Below are positions 26,742 to 35,548 of a stretch of 63,007 nt of DNA, one piece after another. Origin of the DNA: Acidobacteriota bacterium (GTDB taxonomy: Bacteria > Acidobacteriota > Blastocatellia > UBA7656); assembly GCA_040754075.1 (NCBI GenBank), contig JBFMDH010000040.1, forward strand, positions 1 to 63,007. Reading direction: 5' to 3'. The notes under the pieces were generated by a model. That model was given only the letters and a program-made list of their open reading frames with translations. It searched no databases and was not told the origin of the DNA. Within the stretch, counting starts at the first letter, position 1. Each line of letters starts with the position of its first letter. The translations under genes were made by a program, and so were the position numbers.

Positions 26742-26820
26742 GATTGAGGATTGAGGATTGAGGATTCAGAAGTACAGCCCCGTACTCTAATCTGAATCCT
26801 GAACCCCGAATCCTGAATCC
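26741..26820. repeat. Empty inverted heptamer element between murC and ftsQ
   Basis: GGATTGA x3 and GGATTCA (26741-26768), a 24-bp spacer with its own small inverted repeat (AGTAC/GTACT), then four TGAATCC-type units (26793-26820). The first base of the array is the last base of the murC stop codon. The spacer has no gene, so this resembles an empty version of the cassettes at 23277 and 24916. Confidence 0.85.
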
Positions 26821-26839
26821 TCAAGACAGAGGTTTCATC

Positions 26840-28042
26840 TTGGCATTATCTCAATCCCGGACGCGCGCACAAGTTATTGCGCCGCGTACTACGCAAAAAA
26901 AATCAAAACCGACTGCAAAAGGTTTCCAGATTGATGTTGACTATCTCTTTGACCTCATCAAAACCTATGCGAAACCGATTGCCGTAATTTTTGCCTTTAT
27001 CCTTTTATTTATCGCTTACAAACTTTTCACCGCTTCCCGACTATTTGAGGTCAAACAAATCGAAGTCGCCGAAGCCAGCCCCGCCGTGCGTTCCGATATT
27101 GAAATAATGGTGCGGCGTTTGATTGGCAAATCGCGTTTGATGGATGTTGACCTCAACACCATCCGGCAAAAAATTCTCACCCTGCAACGAGTGCGCGAAG
27201 CCTGGGTAGCGCGCGTCTTGCCGGATAAAATTCAGATTAACGTAAATGAACGCCAACCCGCGGTATTGGCGCGACGCGATTCCGGTAACCTGGTCTGGTT
27301 TGATATTGAGGGTCTGGAACTCGGCGAATTTTTTGACGCCAAAGCTGCCGCGTCAACCAAAGAGGCAGATATTCATAAAGCGCCGCCCACGGTCATTGGA
27401 CTCAATGAAGGCGGCAATTTATCGCCTATCGCGCTTGCCGAAAATCGCGAACGGATTGCCGTCTATAAAGAAATTGAAAAAGCCCTGAGCGCCAAAAATT
27501 CATTGTGGGAATTGATTAATGAAGTGGATTTGCAAAACCCCAATTATGTAAAGGTCAATTTGGTCACCTCGACCATCTTGCCCGCTTCGCCGGTTAATTT
27601 TCCCGTTAAAGTCATACTAGGCAATGATGATTTCCGTAACCGCTTTGAAACCGCTTTGCAAATTTTGCAAGCCATCAAAGATCAGGATACTCAGGTTCTC
27701 AGCCGTTCCCGCGTACAGGACGCGGAACGGCTCATTGAAAACGCCGATAAAATCAGTTCGATTGATGCGTCCAAGCCCGGACGTACGGTGTTCAGTTTTT
27801 CCTCGCCAATCATCGCGAAAGAGAAAGATGCAGGAACATCCAAACAAGTAGCGAATGTTCAGGACAATCCTGAACCGGCAGTTCAGAAGAAAGCCGAAGC
27901 TAAAACGCCAAAAAAACCCGAATCCGCGAAACCAGTTAAAGCTCAAACAGCGAAAGCTTCTGCGAAACCTTTGAAGACCGCCGTAACGGCTGCAAATCGC
28001 CCGACTCAAGCCACCAAGCAAGCCCCCGGCAAAAAGAAATAA
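26840..28042 (+). CDS. ftsQ: Cell division protein FtsQ
   Basis: A 400-residue bitopic protein. TTG 26840 is used as start because AGAGG lies seven bases upstream. A basic N-terminus, one membrane helix (IAVIFAFILLFIAYKLF, near residues 48-65), a POTRA domain (FEVKQIEVAEASPAVRSDI, SRLMDVDLNTIRQKIL, VREAWVARVLPDKIQINV) and a beta domain follow. The last 80 residues are a Lys/Ala/Pro-rich tail not typical of the family. FtsQ links early division proteins to the FtsLB complex in the periplasm. Position before ftsA supports the call. Confidence 0.92.
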   Translation: MALSQSRTRAQVIAPRTTQKKSKPTAKGFQIDVDYLFDLIKTYAKPIAVIFAFILLFIAYKLFTASRLFEVKQIEVAEASPAVRSDIEIMVRRLIGKSRLMDVDLNTIRQKILTLQRVREAWVARVLPDKIQINVNERQPAVLARRDSGNLVWFDIEGLELGEFFDAKAAASTKEADIHKAPPTVIGLNEGGNLSPIALAENRERIAVYKEIEKALSAKNSLWELINEVDLQNPNYVKVNLVTSTILPASPVNFPVKVILGNDDFRNRFETALQILQAIKDQDTQVLSRSRVQDAERLIENADKISSIDASKPGRTVFSFSSPIIAKEKDAGTSKQVANVQDNPEPAVQKKAEAKTPKKPESAKPVKAQTAKASAKPLKTAVTAANRPTQATKQAPGKKK

Positions 28043-28055
28043 CCGGAGGATTACA

Positions 28056-29300
28056 ATGACAAAAGGGCAAAGACATATTTCAGCGTTAGACATCGGCACA
28101 ACCGAAGTGCGTCTGGTCATCGGTGAAGTAAACGATAATGATGAACTGGAAGTCACAGGGATTGGGCGCGCGCCTTCGCGTGGGGTTCGCAAAGGCGTCG
28201 TCGTCAATATTGAGGCGACGGCTGATGCCATCAAACATGCAGTCGAAGAAGCCGAAGCCATGTCCGGCGTAATGGTCGAACGTACTTATGCCAACATCGG
28301 CGGCGCGCAGTTACGCGGTGTCAATTCTCGCGGACTCATTGCCATCAGTCGCCGCAATCGCGAAATCGAAGAAGACGATGTTTATCGGGTCATCGAACAG
28401 GCAAAAGCCATCAGCGTACCGACCGACCGGGAAATCATTGATGTCTTACCCCAAGAGTTTATCGTTGACGGGCAAGACGGCATCGGCAATCCCGTCGGTT
28501 TTCTCGGTATGCGTCTGGAGGCGGCAGTTCATGTGGTCACCTCACCGATTACCGCCAGACAAAATGTCATCACCGCCATCAATCGCGCCGGTATGGAAGT
28601 GGTTGACACCACCATCAACCATGTCGCCTGCACGGAAGCCACCTTAACCAATGATGAAAAAGAGTACGGCGCGGCGGTTTTGGACATTGGCGCGGATATT
28701 ACCAATTTGACCATCATCTATCGCGATGCTGTGCGCCACACTGCGGTCTTTGAAATGGGCGGCAATCATTTAACTAATGATATTGCCGTGGGACTCCGCA
28801 CGCCTGTGCCGGAGGCAGAAAAAATCAAACGCAGTGAAGGATGCGCCTTTGCGCTGCTGATGCCGGAGCACGAACGCGGGCGCATGGTTGAGGTTCCGTC
28901 GGTGGGTGGCAGACCGCCGCGTATGTTGAGCCGGCAAATTCTATGTGAGATTTTGCAGCCACGCGCTGAAGAGATTTTCGGACTGGCGGCAGATGAAATC
29001 AAACGCGCGGGGTTCGAGCAACAGGTGTTATCGAGCGTAGTGATAACCGGCGGCGGCGCGTTAATGGATGGCACGGTCGAAATGGCTGAACAGATTTTAG
29101 ACCTTCCGGCGCGTCACGGCATTCCGCATATTATCGGTGGCTTGACGAGCGACCTGGACAGTCCGGCGTATGCGACGGCGATTGGCACGCTGGTTTATGG
29201 GTTTCACAAACAGGTCAACCAAAAAGGGCTGCATTCGCTTAAAGAAAGTATTCCGCGACGCGGCAATTTCTGGAGTAACCTGTTTGGACGATTCAAGTAA
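28056..29300 (+). CDS. ftsA: Cell division protein FtsA
   Basis: A 414-residue actin-like ATPase that tethers FtsZ to the membrane. Nucleotide-binding motifs: ALDIGTTEVRLVIGEV, AVLDIGADITNLTII and SVVITGGGALMDGTVE. The 1C-domain region (AVEEAEAMSGVMVERTYANI) is present. The C-terminus RRGNFWSNLFGRF is the expected amphipathic membrane-targeting helix. GGAGG lies seven bases before the ATG, and the gap after ftsQ is only 13 bp. Confidence 0.97.
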   Translation: MTKGQRHISALDIGTTEVRLVIGEVNDNDELEVTGIGRAPSRGVRKGVVVNIEATADAIKHAVEEAEAMSGVMVERTYANIGGAQLRGVNSRGLIAISRRNREIEEDDVYRVIEQAKAISVPTDREIIDVLPQEFIVDGQDGIGNPVGFLGMRLEAAVHVVTSPITARQNVITAINRAGMEVVDTTINHVACTEATLTNDEKEYGAAVLDIGADITNLTIIYRDAVRHTAVFEMGGNHLTNDIAVGLRTPVPEAEKIKRSEGCAFALLMPEHERGRMVEVPSVGGRPPRMLSRQILCEILQPRAEEIFGLAADEIKRAGFEQQVLSSVVITGGGALMDGTVEMAEQILDLPARHGIPHIIGGLTSDLDSPAYATAIGTLVYGFHKQVNQKGLHSLKESIPRRGNFWSNLFGRFK

Positions 29301-29340
29301 AAAATTTTTATTGAATCGCCGAAATTTGTCAGAAAAAAAG

Positions 29341-29369
29341 TTGTGACGGTAAAACGTCTGTGATACTAT
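29341..29369 (+). promoter_or_regulatory. Promoter upstream of ftsZ
   Basis: TTGTGA (29341-29346), a 17-bp spacer and TACTAT (29364-29369). This predicts an RNA leader of about 290 nt before ftsZ. The rest of the 366-bp ftsA-ftsZ gap holds no gene I can support, so the long leader may carry control of FtsZ dosage. Confidence 0.6.
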
Positions 29370-29666
29370 GCCGAGTGCTTTAAGCGGTTGTGGCTACAAG
29401 ATATTGTATTAGAATAAGAGTGCCCTTCTCACAAGCGTTGCGCGTGAGCCCCCGATTCCCTAACGGACGCTTCAAGTTCAGTACCTATTATTTGAGGCGC
29501 GATGAAACGCGCTTTCGTCCCAAATTAAATATCATGAAGGTGTAATAAAAATTCATGCAGGAAACAATCAAGCGGGTAGTTCATACCATAGAAATTTTGA
29601 AATTCTCTTTCCCCTTAAGAGAATCCCTTCAACCAATCGTTGATTTATTAATTGCAGGAGGCACCC

Positions 29667-30794
29667 ATGACAGGAGCAGACGATAAGAAAGAGACCAAAA
29701 CGATCCTGTTTGATGAAATGGACCAGCCTGCCAACGGAGCCAAGATAAAAGTTATAGGCGTAGGCGGTGGCGGGGGTAATGCAGTTAACCGAATGATCGA
29801 AGCCGGCATCGAAGGAGTGGAATTCCTGGTTGCCAATACGGATCTTCAAGCACTGAAAAGTTCCAAGGCTTCCATCAAAATTCAAATCGGTGAAAAACTC
29901 ACCAGAGGATTGGGCGCCGGTGGCGACCCCGAAGTCGGGCGCAAATCTGCCCTCGAAGATACCGAAAAAATCATCGAGGTGCTCGAAGGCTCAGACATGG
30001 TTTTCATCACCGCAGGTCTTGGCGGCGGCACCGGAACCGGAGCCGCACCGATTTTAGCGAGTCTCGCCAGCGAACTGGGCGCTTTGACCGTCGCCGTGGT
30101 GACCAAACCTTTCCGCTTTGAAGGGCGTCGGCGTCAGCGTCAAGCCGAACAGGGACTTAATGAATTACGCGATTGCGTGGATACGGTCATTACTATTCCC
30201 AATGACCGGTTGCTTGGCGCGGTCTCGAAAAATACTCCCTTTCTCGAAGCCTTCAAACTCGCAGACGACGTCTTGCGTCAAGGTGTACAGGGCATCTCGG
30301 ACATCATTACCGTGCCGGGGTTGATTAACGTCGATTTTGCCGACGTTAAAACCACCATGTCCGGCATGGGCATCGCGCTGATGGGCACAGGAGTTTCAGG
30401 CGGCGATAACCGCGCCACCGAAGCCATGCGCAATGCGATTTCGAGTCCCTTGCTTGAAGAGGCGTCCATCGAAGGCGCGAAGAGTGTGCTGGTTAATATT
30501 TCGGGCGGTCCCGATATGACCTTGTTTGAAATTTACGAGGCGATGGACATCATTCACGAAGCTGCACACGAAGATGCCAATATTATTGTCGGCGCGGTGG
30601 TGAATGAGCGGATGACGGATGAAATCAAAATCACAGTTATCGCTACGGGTTTTGACAAAGCCGCGACCTCAACGGTTCCCGTATCGCCGCATACCGGGCC
30701 GCTTGGCAGTGGACCGGGTTCGAGTTATTCCGGCAGCAAAGCCCATCAGGATGATCCGAACATCCCTGCGTTCATTCGCAAAAAAGCCGATTAG
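29667..30794 (+). CDS. ftsZ: Cell division GTPase FtsZ
   Basis: A 375-residue tubulin homologue that forms the Z ring. ATG 29667 follows AGGAGG (29656-29661) by five bases. Motifs: [27 protein letters not shown], the tubulin signature [11 protein letters not shown] and PNDRLL. After a short linker the C-terminal peptide [14 protein letters not shown] is conserved and should bind FtsA. It has its own promoter and is the last gene of the dcw cluster. Confidence 0.98.
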   Translation: MTGADDKKETKTILFDEMDQPANGAKIKVIGVGGGGGNAVNRMIEAGIEGVEFLVANTDLQALKSSKASIKIQIGEKLTRGLGAGGDPEVGRKSALEDTEKIIEVLEGSDMVFITAGLGGGTGTGAAPILASLASELGALTVAVVTKPFRFEGRRRQRQAEQGLNELRDCVDTVITIPNDRLLGAVSKNTPFLEAFKLADDVLRQGVQGISDIITVPGLINVDFADVKTTMSGMGIALMGTGVSGGDNRATEAMRNAISSPLLEEASIEGAKSVLVNISGGPDMTLFEIYEAMDIIHEAAHEDANIIVGAVVNERMTDEIKITVIATGFDKAATSTVPVSPHTGPLGSGPGSSYSGSKAHQDDPNIPAFIRKKAD

Positions 30795-30795
30795 T

Positions 30796-30910
30796 TGATG
30801 AACTTTGATAAATAAATTGCTCGCTTTGGGGTAAGCCAACAGACGAACCGCGTTGTTTAAACGGGCAGAAAATTGTCGTTCGATTTATTTATCAAAATTC
30901 ATCAGTTTTT
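30796..30910 (+). terminator. Long inverted repeat with T tract after ftsZ
   Basis: A 22-bp inverted repeat with one mismatch (30796-30817 with 30883-30904) around a 65-bp loop, followed by GTTTTT. It starts two bases after the ftsZ stop. Confidence 0.6.
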
Positions 30911-30929
30911 CCATCCTCCGAAAATCTCA

Positions 30930-30963
30930 GCCGTTGCTAGAGTAAGCAGCGGCTTTTGTTTTA
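30930..30963 (+). terminator. Second terminator after ftsZ
   Basis: A 9-bp stem with one G-T wobble (30930-30938 with 30945-30953) followed by TTTTGTTTTATT. Confidence 0.75.
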
Positions 30964-31056
30964 TTATAAGAGGGCAGATGTCGCACAGGAGAAGAAGGCC
31001 GAAACGCGTGTAAGGGCTGAATCATCCCACGAAGGTAGAGGCATAGATAAATCAGG

Positions 31057-32739
31057 ATGCAAACCGTAGAACGTCTGGAAGTAAGTTGTGCCGAGTTGCA
31101 ACACCCCACCGAGGAAATCCGCACAGGGCTTTTTCAAAAGCTTGAAAGTAAGAAAATTTTACTGGCAATCTTCATTACCCTTCTCGCCTTTGGCTTGCGG
31201 GTTTATAAACTGGACGCCGCCGGACTCAGCGAAGATGAAACCAATAAAGTTTTCGCCATGCGCGCTTATGAACGCGGCGATTTCACAGTCAATACCGAGC
31301 ATCCGATGCTCATGAAATTGCTCTGTCTGGCTTCGACCCGAACCGCTTCCCTGTGGAATCAAACGGCGGGCAAGCAACTGGGACTGACGATTTCCGAAGA
31401 AAGCGCATTGCGCTTTCCCAATGTCCTGTTCGGGGCGCTCACCGTGATTCCGATTCTCCTGCTGGCTACTGCGCTTTTAGGGTTTGAAACCGGCATCATC
31501 GCTTCCCTGTTCTGGGCTTTCGGGGTCAATGCCATCTGGTTTAATCGCATCACCAAAGAAGACACCCTCTTCGTCTTTTTTATGCTCCTCGGATTCTATT
31601 TTTACCATCAAGCCAAAGAACGACTCTCATCAGATATTGCCGGACAGGAAAAGTTCTATGCGCTTGCGGGAGCGGCTTTCGGCATGATGGTCGGCTCGAA
31701 ATATTTTCCGCATTACATCGGACTCAATGCCTTGTTTTATACGCTAGTCGGTTACAACCGTTGTAATAACCGCCCACTCACCGGGCGCATGTGGGGGAAA
31801 TATTTCGCCAGCCTGGTGCTCACCTTTGCGGCTTTCAACTGGGCGATTTTCTCGCCGCAAACCTGGCGTTATATCCGCGCTTATACGAGTGAAGATTTGC
31901 TCACTCATCATGGCTATGCCTTAATGGACAAACTGTTCAGCAATGATATGGCAGACATGCCGTTGGGCAATCCCTGGTATTTTTATCTTCTTTATCTTGC
32001 GGTCAAAGTGCCGCTGCCGATTCTCGTGGCTTTTGTCATTGGACTCATCGAAATTTTCCGGCATCGCGGTGATGCCCGTGTCGCGCGCGGTTATCTGTTT
32101 TTGCGCATGATGTTGATTTTCTGGTTTATTCCGATGTCGGTTATCGGCTCAAAATTCCTGCGCTATTCCTTAACCTTGATGCCGATTATTTATATGGTCG
32201 CCGCTGTCGGCGTGATGACCATCTGGCGATTATTGCATCGCTATTTCAAACCCTTGCAGCCACCGGCAACCTATTTTGCGGCTGGCGCATTAGCATTGAT
32301 ATTCATCCTTACGCCGGCATTTTTAACCATCAATTATGCCCTGCCCTATCCGGGGCTTTACACCAACCGGCTCGGCAAAAACCATATCGGCTACTTCTTT
32401 CCACATGATGAATTCTATGACCTCGGGGCGCGCGAAAGCATTCGCTACCTGGCGGAACACGCGCCTCCTAACGCCACTATCGCCAGCGAAATTCCCGGCG
32501 TGGTGGCTTATTACCTTGAGCGATTCAACCGTCGTGACCTGCGCTCAAAAATCATGTCGCAACCGCAATTTGATTTAACCACTGGCAAAATTGATTACGT
32601 CATTTTGCAAAAAGGTCGCATCTACTTTGAAAATCAAACCAACTTTCATTTCGTTGAAACCCACTTTCCGTTGGCACAGGCAAGCCGTTACCAAGGCGTA
32701 GCCGCTACAGAGGTCTATCAAATCTCACCTTCCGATTGA
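31057..32739 (+). CDS. GT-C membrane glycosyltransferase (ArnT/PMT-like)
   Basis: A 560-residue polytopic protein. After a 35-residue cytoplasmic segment come a first helix (ILLAIFITLLAFGLRVY) and the acidic first-loop motif LDAAGLSEDETNKVFAMRAY typical of GT-C enzymes that use polyprenyl-phosphate sugars. About ten further hydrophobic segments are spread to residue 430; the last 130 residues are a periplasmic domain. It should transfer a sugar from a lipid carrier to an acceptor on the outer face of the inner membrane. The YdjC deacetylase and polyprenyl-phosphate glycosyltransferase just downstream suggest a joint pathway. Substrate unknown. Confidence 0.82.
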   Translation: MQTVERLEVSCAELQHPTEEIRTGLFQKLESKKILLAIFITLLAFGLRVYKLDAAGLSEDETNKVFAMRAYERGDFTVNTEHPMLMKLLCLASTRTASLWNQTAGKQLGLTISEESALRFPNVLFGALTVIPILLLATALLGFETGIIASLFWAFGVNAIWFNRITKEDTLFVFFMLLGFYFYHQAKERLSSDIAGQEKFYALAGAAFGMMVGSKYFPHYIGLNALFYTLVGYNRCNNRPLTGRMWGKYFASLVLTFAAFNWAIFSPQTWRYIRAYTSEDLLTHHGYALMDKLFSNDMADMPLGNPWYFYLLYLAVKVPLPILVAFVIGLIEIFRHRGDARVARGYLFLRMMLIFWFIPMSVIGSKFLRYSLTLMPIIYMVAAVGVMTIWRLLHRYFKPLQPPATYFAAGALALIFILTPAFLTINYALPYPGLYTNRLGKNHIGYFFPHDEFYDLGARESIRYLAEHAPPNATIASEIPGVVAYYLERFNRRDLRSKIMSQPQFDLTTGKIDYVILQKGRIYFENQTNFHFVETHFPLAQASRYQGVAATEVYQISPSD

Positions 32740-32826
32740 GGTTGAACAGAGGAACGGCTGGACGTATGTTTATTTCAACCTCCGGCGACTGATAGTTACC
32801 TGATTGACTGTCTCTATCAACCCATC

Positions 32827-33690
32827 ATGAAACGCTTAATCGTCAATGCAGATGATTTCGGATTTACCCGCGGCACCAACGCAGGCATCGTGCGCGCATT
32901 TAAGAATGGCATCCTCACCAGCACAACCTTGATGGCAAATGGCGCGGCATTCCAGGAGGCAGTCGATTTGGCGCAAGCGCACCCAATGCTTGGTGTCGGT
33001 TGTCATCTTACAGCGGTTGGCGGTAAAGCGGTTTCATCGGAGTCGGCTTCTTTAGCCGATACCGAAGGGAACTTGCCGCGAACGCTTACCGACCTGGTTA
33101 TTAAACTCGCCCGCAGGCAAGTCAACCCACTCGACATTGAACGTGAATTTGCAGCGCAAGTCGAACGCCTGGTTTCAACAGGTATTCGCCCCACCCATCT
33201 CGACACCCACAAACACACAGCCATGCACCCAACAGTCAGTGAAGCGATGGCGCGGGTCGCCACTGAATTTGGCATTCGCATCGTGCGTTTCCCTTTTGAA
33301 AATCCTCGGGTCTCTGTGAAAACGGCATTGACCCGAAACCGACGTAAACTGGTTTTCAAGCAGGGCGCGCTGTCCTTGATGACGCGCCCTGCGGCGCGGC
33401 AATTCAAAAACGTGTTGCGAAGATTTAATTTACAAACCCCAGACTATTTTTGCGGCGTAACCTTAACAGGACTGCTCGATAGTGAAGCACTTTGCCAGAT
33501 TATCAATTCACTGAATGAAGGCGTCACCGAACTCATGTGTCATCCGGCAATTTATGATGCGGAACTGGAAGTCGCCCACACCCGACTCAAACGTGAGCGT
33601 CAGCAGGAGTTTGAAGCCTTGACCGATGCAACAGTCAAACATTGTCTTGAAGCGAATCGGATTGAATTGCTTCATTATGGGCAAATTTAG
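32827..33690 (+). CDS. YdjC/HpnK-family carbohydrate deacetylase
   Basis: A 287-residue TIM-barrel-like deacetylase. LIVNADDFGFTRGTNAGIVRA holds the metal-binding Asp9/Asp10 region, VGCHLTAVGG supplies His60, and THLDTHKHTAMHP and TELMCHPAIYD complete the active-site set of the ChbG/HpnK group. Members remove acetyl groups from N-acetylated sugars, including hopanoid-linked and chitooligosaccharide substrates. Its place between a GT-C and a polyprenyl-phosphate glycosyltransferase suggests it acts on a lipid-linked amino sugar. The start has no strong Shine-Dalgarno. Confidence 0.85.
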   Translation: MKRLIVNADDFGFTRGTNAGIVRAFKNGILTSTTLMANGAAFQEAVDLAQAHPMLGVGCHLTAVGGKAVSSESASLADTEGNLPRTLTDLVIKLARRQVNPLDIEREFAAQVERLVSTGIRPTHLDTHKHTAMHPTVSEAMARVATEFGIRIVRFPFENPRVSVKTALTRNRRKLVFKQGALSLMTRPAARQFKNVLRRFNLQTPDYFCGVTLTGLLDSEALCQIINSLNEGVTELMCHPAIYDAELEVAHTRLKRERQQEFEALTDATVKHCLEANRIELLHYGQI

Positions 33691-33755
33691 TGGCAGGTTT
33701 TGTAAACCAGAAACCTTTATTGTGCGCTTAGGCGTAGTAGAAGTGAGAAAATCAT

Positions 33756-34754
33756 ATGTTTCAAAAAGACAATCATTTCATCCAATATTCTATCGTCATC
33801 CCTTTTCATAACGAACAAGAGAGTGTGCCGGAATTGTATAAACGACTTGATGAAGTCATGAGCGGTTACCGGGAACCGACGGAATTCATCTTCATCGATG
33901 ACCATAGCGCCGACAAAACCTTGAACCTGCTTAAAGAAATTGCCGCACAGGATGAGCGGGTCGTGGTCATCAGTTTGAAACGCAATTATGGACAGACCGG
34001 CGCGCTTGCCGCCGGGTTTGATTACGCGGCGGGCGAAATCATTATTGCAATGGACGGCGACCTGCAACATGACCCGTATGAAATCCCCAGGATGCTTGAG
34101 GTGTTCGAGGAAAGCGGTTGCGATATTGTCAGCGGTTGGCGCAAACGTCGCGTCGATAATTTTCTGCTGAGGCGGATGCCCTCGCGCGCGGCAAATTGGT
34201 TGATAGCGAAACTGTCGGGCGTCGATATTCATGATTTCGGCACCACGTTTAAGGTCTATCGCAAAGACACCATCAAACAGATAAAACTCTATGGTGAGTT
34301 GCACCGCTTTATTCCGGCGCTGGCTTCGTGGAATGGCGCGACGATTACCGAAGTGCCGATCAAAAATATCGAACGCCCGGATGGCAAATCGCATTACGGG
34401 ATTTCGCGCACCATTCGCGTGTTGTTCGATCTGTTGACGGTTCGCTTTTTGCTGAAATACATTACCTGCCCGATGCATTTTTTCGGACCTCTTGGGCTAG
34501 TGAGTATCGTTAGCGGAAGCCTTGTCCTGCTGGTGATGGTGGCGAAAAAAATTCTCTGGGGCACAGACCTTTTTGAAGTCCACGGGCCACTGATGTTGCT
34601 TGGTTGCGTGTTGTTGCTTGTCGGTTTGCAACTCATCTGTGCAGGACTGATTGGCGAACTGGTGGCGCGCACCTATTTTGAATCGCAGGGCAAACCGATT
34701 TATTCGATTGCCCGCATCATCACCGGCAAAGACGCCCTGCAACGCAAATCTTAA
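33756..34754 (+). CDS. Polyprenyl-phosphate glycosyltransferase (GT2, DPM1/ArnC/GtrB-like)
   Basis: A 332-residue enzyme. The GT2 catalytic domain occupies residues 1-230: YSIVIPFHNEQESVPELY, FIFIDDHSADKT, LKRNYGQTGALAAGFDYA and the metal motif MDGDLQHDPYEIP; DFGTTFKVYRKD and IPALASWNGA are typical of the subfamily. Two C-terminal membrane helices follow (FGPLGLVSIVSGSLVLLVMV and GPLMLLGCVLLLVGLQLICAGL). It should load a nucleotide-activated sugar onto undecaprenyl phosphate on the cytoplasmic side, the usual donor for GT-C enzymes such as the one at 31057. Confidence 0.9.
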   Translation: MFQKDNHFIQYSIVIPFHNEQESVPELYKRLDEVMSGYREPTEFIFIDDHSADKTLNLLKEIAAQDERVVVISLKRNYGQTGALAAGFDYAAGEIIIAMDGDLQHDPYEIPRMLEVFEESGCDIVSGWRKRRVDNFLLRRMPSRAANWLIAKLSGVDIHDFGTTFKVYRKDTIKQIKLYGELHRFIPALASWNGATITEVPIKNIERPDGKSHYGISRTIRVLFDLLTVRFLLKYITCPMHFFGPLGLVSIVSGSLVLLVMVAKKILWGTDLFEVHGPLMLLGCVLLLVGLQLICAGLIGELVARTYFESQGKPIYSIARIITGKDALQRKS

Positions 34755-34799
34755 CCGTAAAACGAAAAAACCAAGCAAGCATAGGATAGACATAAAACG

Positions 34800-35528
34800 A
34801 TGGTTCAAGCATATAAAGAAGACCTCGCCTACATTCATCACACGGGTTTCGCAGGTTTCATCAACGAAGCAACGCCGGGGCTTTTTAAAATTCTGGGTGA
34901 TAAAAATATCACCGGCGGATTGATCATTGATTTAGGTTGCGGCAGCGGCATCTTTGCGAAAGCCTTAACCGATGCGGGCTATGAGGCGCTCGGCATTGAT
35001 ATTTCAGCGGCAATGATAGCGTTGGCAAAACGCACCGCGCCGCGCGCAACTTTCAAAAAAGCGTCGTTACTCAAAACCAAATTGCCGCCTTGTGCTGCTG
35101 TAACCTGCGTCAGCGAAGGCTTGAATTATCTGTTCGATGAACACGGAAAAGCTGAACGCCTGAATCTCTTCAAACGCATTTATGAAGCCTTAGCGCCGGG
35201 CGGGGTGTTCGTTTTTGATGTGCTCGGACCCGGCAGTTTAACCGGCGCGAATCCGCAGCGCACTTACACGGAAGGCAAAGGCTGGATGGTGTGTGTAGAA
35301 AAAGAGGAAGACAGCGAAGCCAATCAATTGACCCGTCGCATCACGACGTTTCGCAAAGTCGGGAACCACTGGCGACGCAGCGATGAAACTCATCGCATTC
35401 ACTTATTCGCCCCTGGCGACCTCGCCGACGAACTCCGTCAAGCGGGCTTTCAAGTCAAAATCATTCGCGCCTATGGAGAGCTGAAATTCAGAAAAGGATT
35501 GAATGGGTTTATCGCCAGGAAGAAGTAA
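34800..35528 (+). CDS. Class I SAM-dependent methyltransferase
   Basis: A 242-residue cytoplasmic protein with a Rossmann methyltransferase core. Motif I is LIIDLGCGSGIFAKALTDAG, followed by ALGIDISAAMIALAKR (motif II), a motif near VTCVSEGLNYLFD, and LAPGGVFVFDVLGPGSL. The last 90 residues form a beta-rich substrate cap. The target cannot be named. It follows the glycosyltransferase gene by 45 bp and may act in the same envelope pathway, but the evidence is position only. Confidence 0.85.
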   Translation: MVQAYKEDLAYIHHTGFAGFINEATPGLFKILGDKNITGGLIIDLGCGSGIFAKALTDAGYEALGIDISAAMIALAKRTAPRATFKKASLLKTKLPPCAAVTCVSEGLNYLFDEHGKAERLNLFKRIYEALAPGGVFVFDVLGPGSLTGANPQRTYTEGKGWMVCVEKEEDSEANQLTRRITTFRKVGNHWRRSDETHRIHLFAPGDLADELRQAGFQVKIIRAYGELKFRKGLNGFIARKK

Positions 35529-35548
35529 CAGACCTGGGCAGACCATCA

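Noticed and set aside
33717-34478. Minus-strand 253-codon frame over the GT2 glycosyltransferase
   Set aside because: Shadow of a gene with all GT2 motifs; no own motifs.
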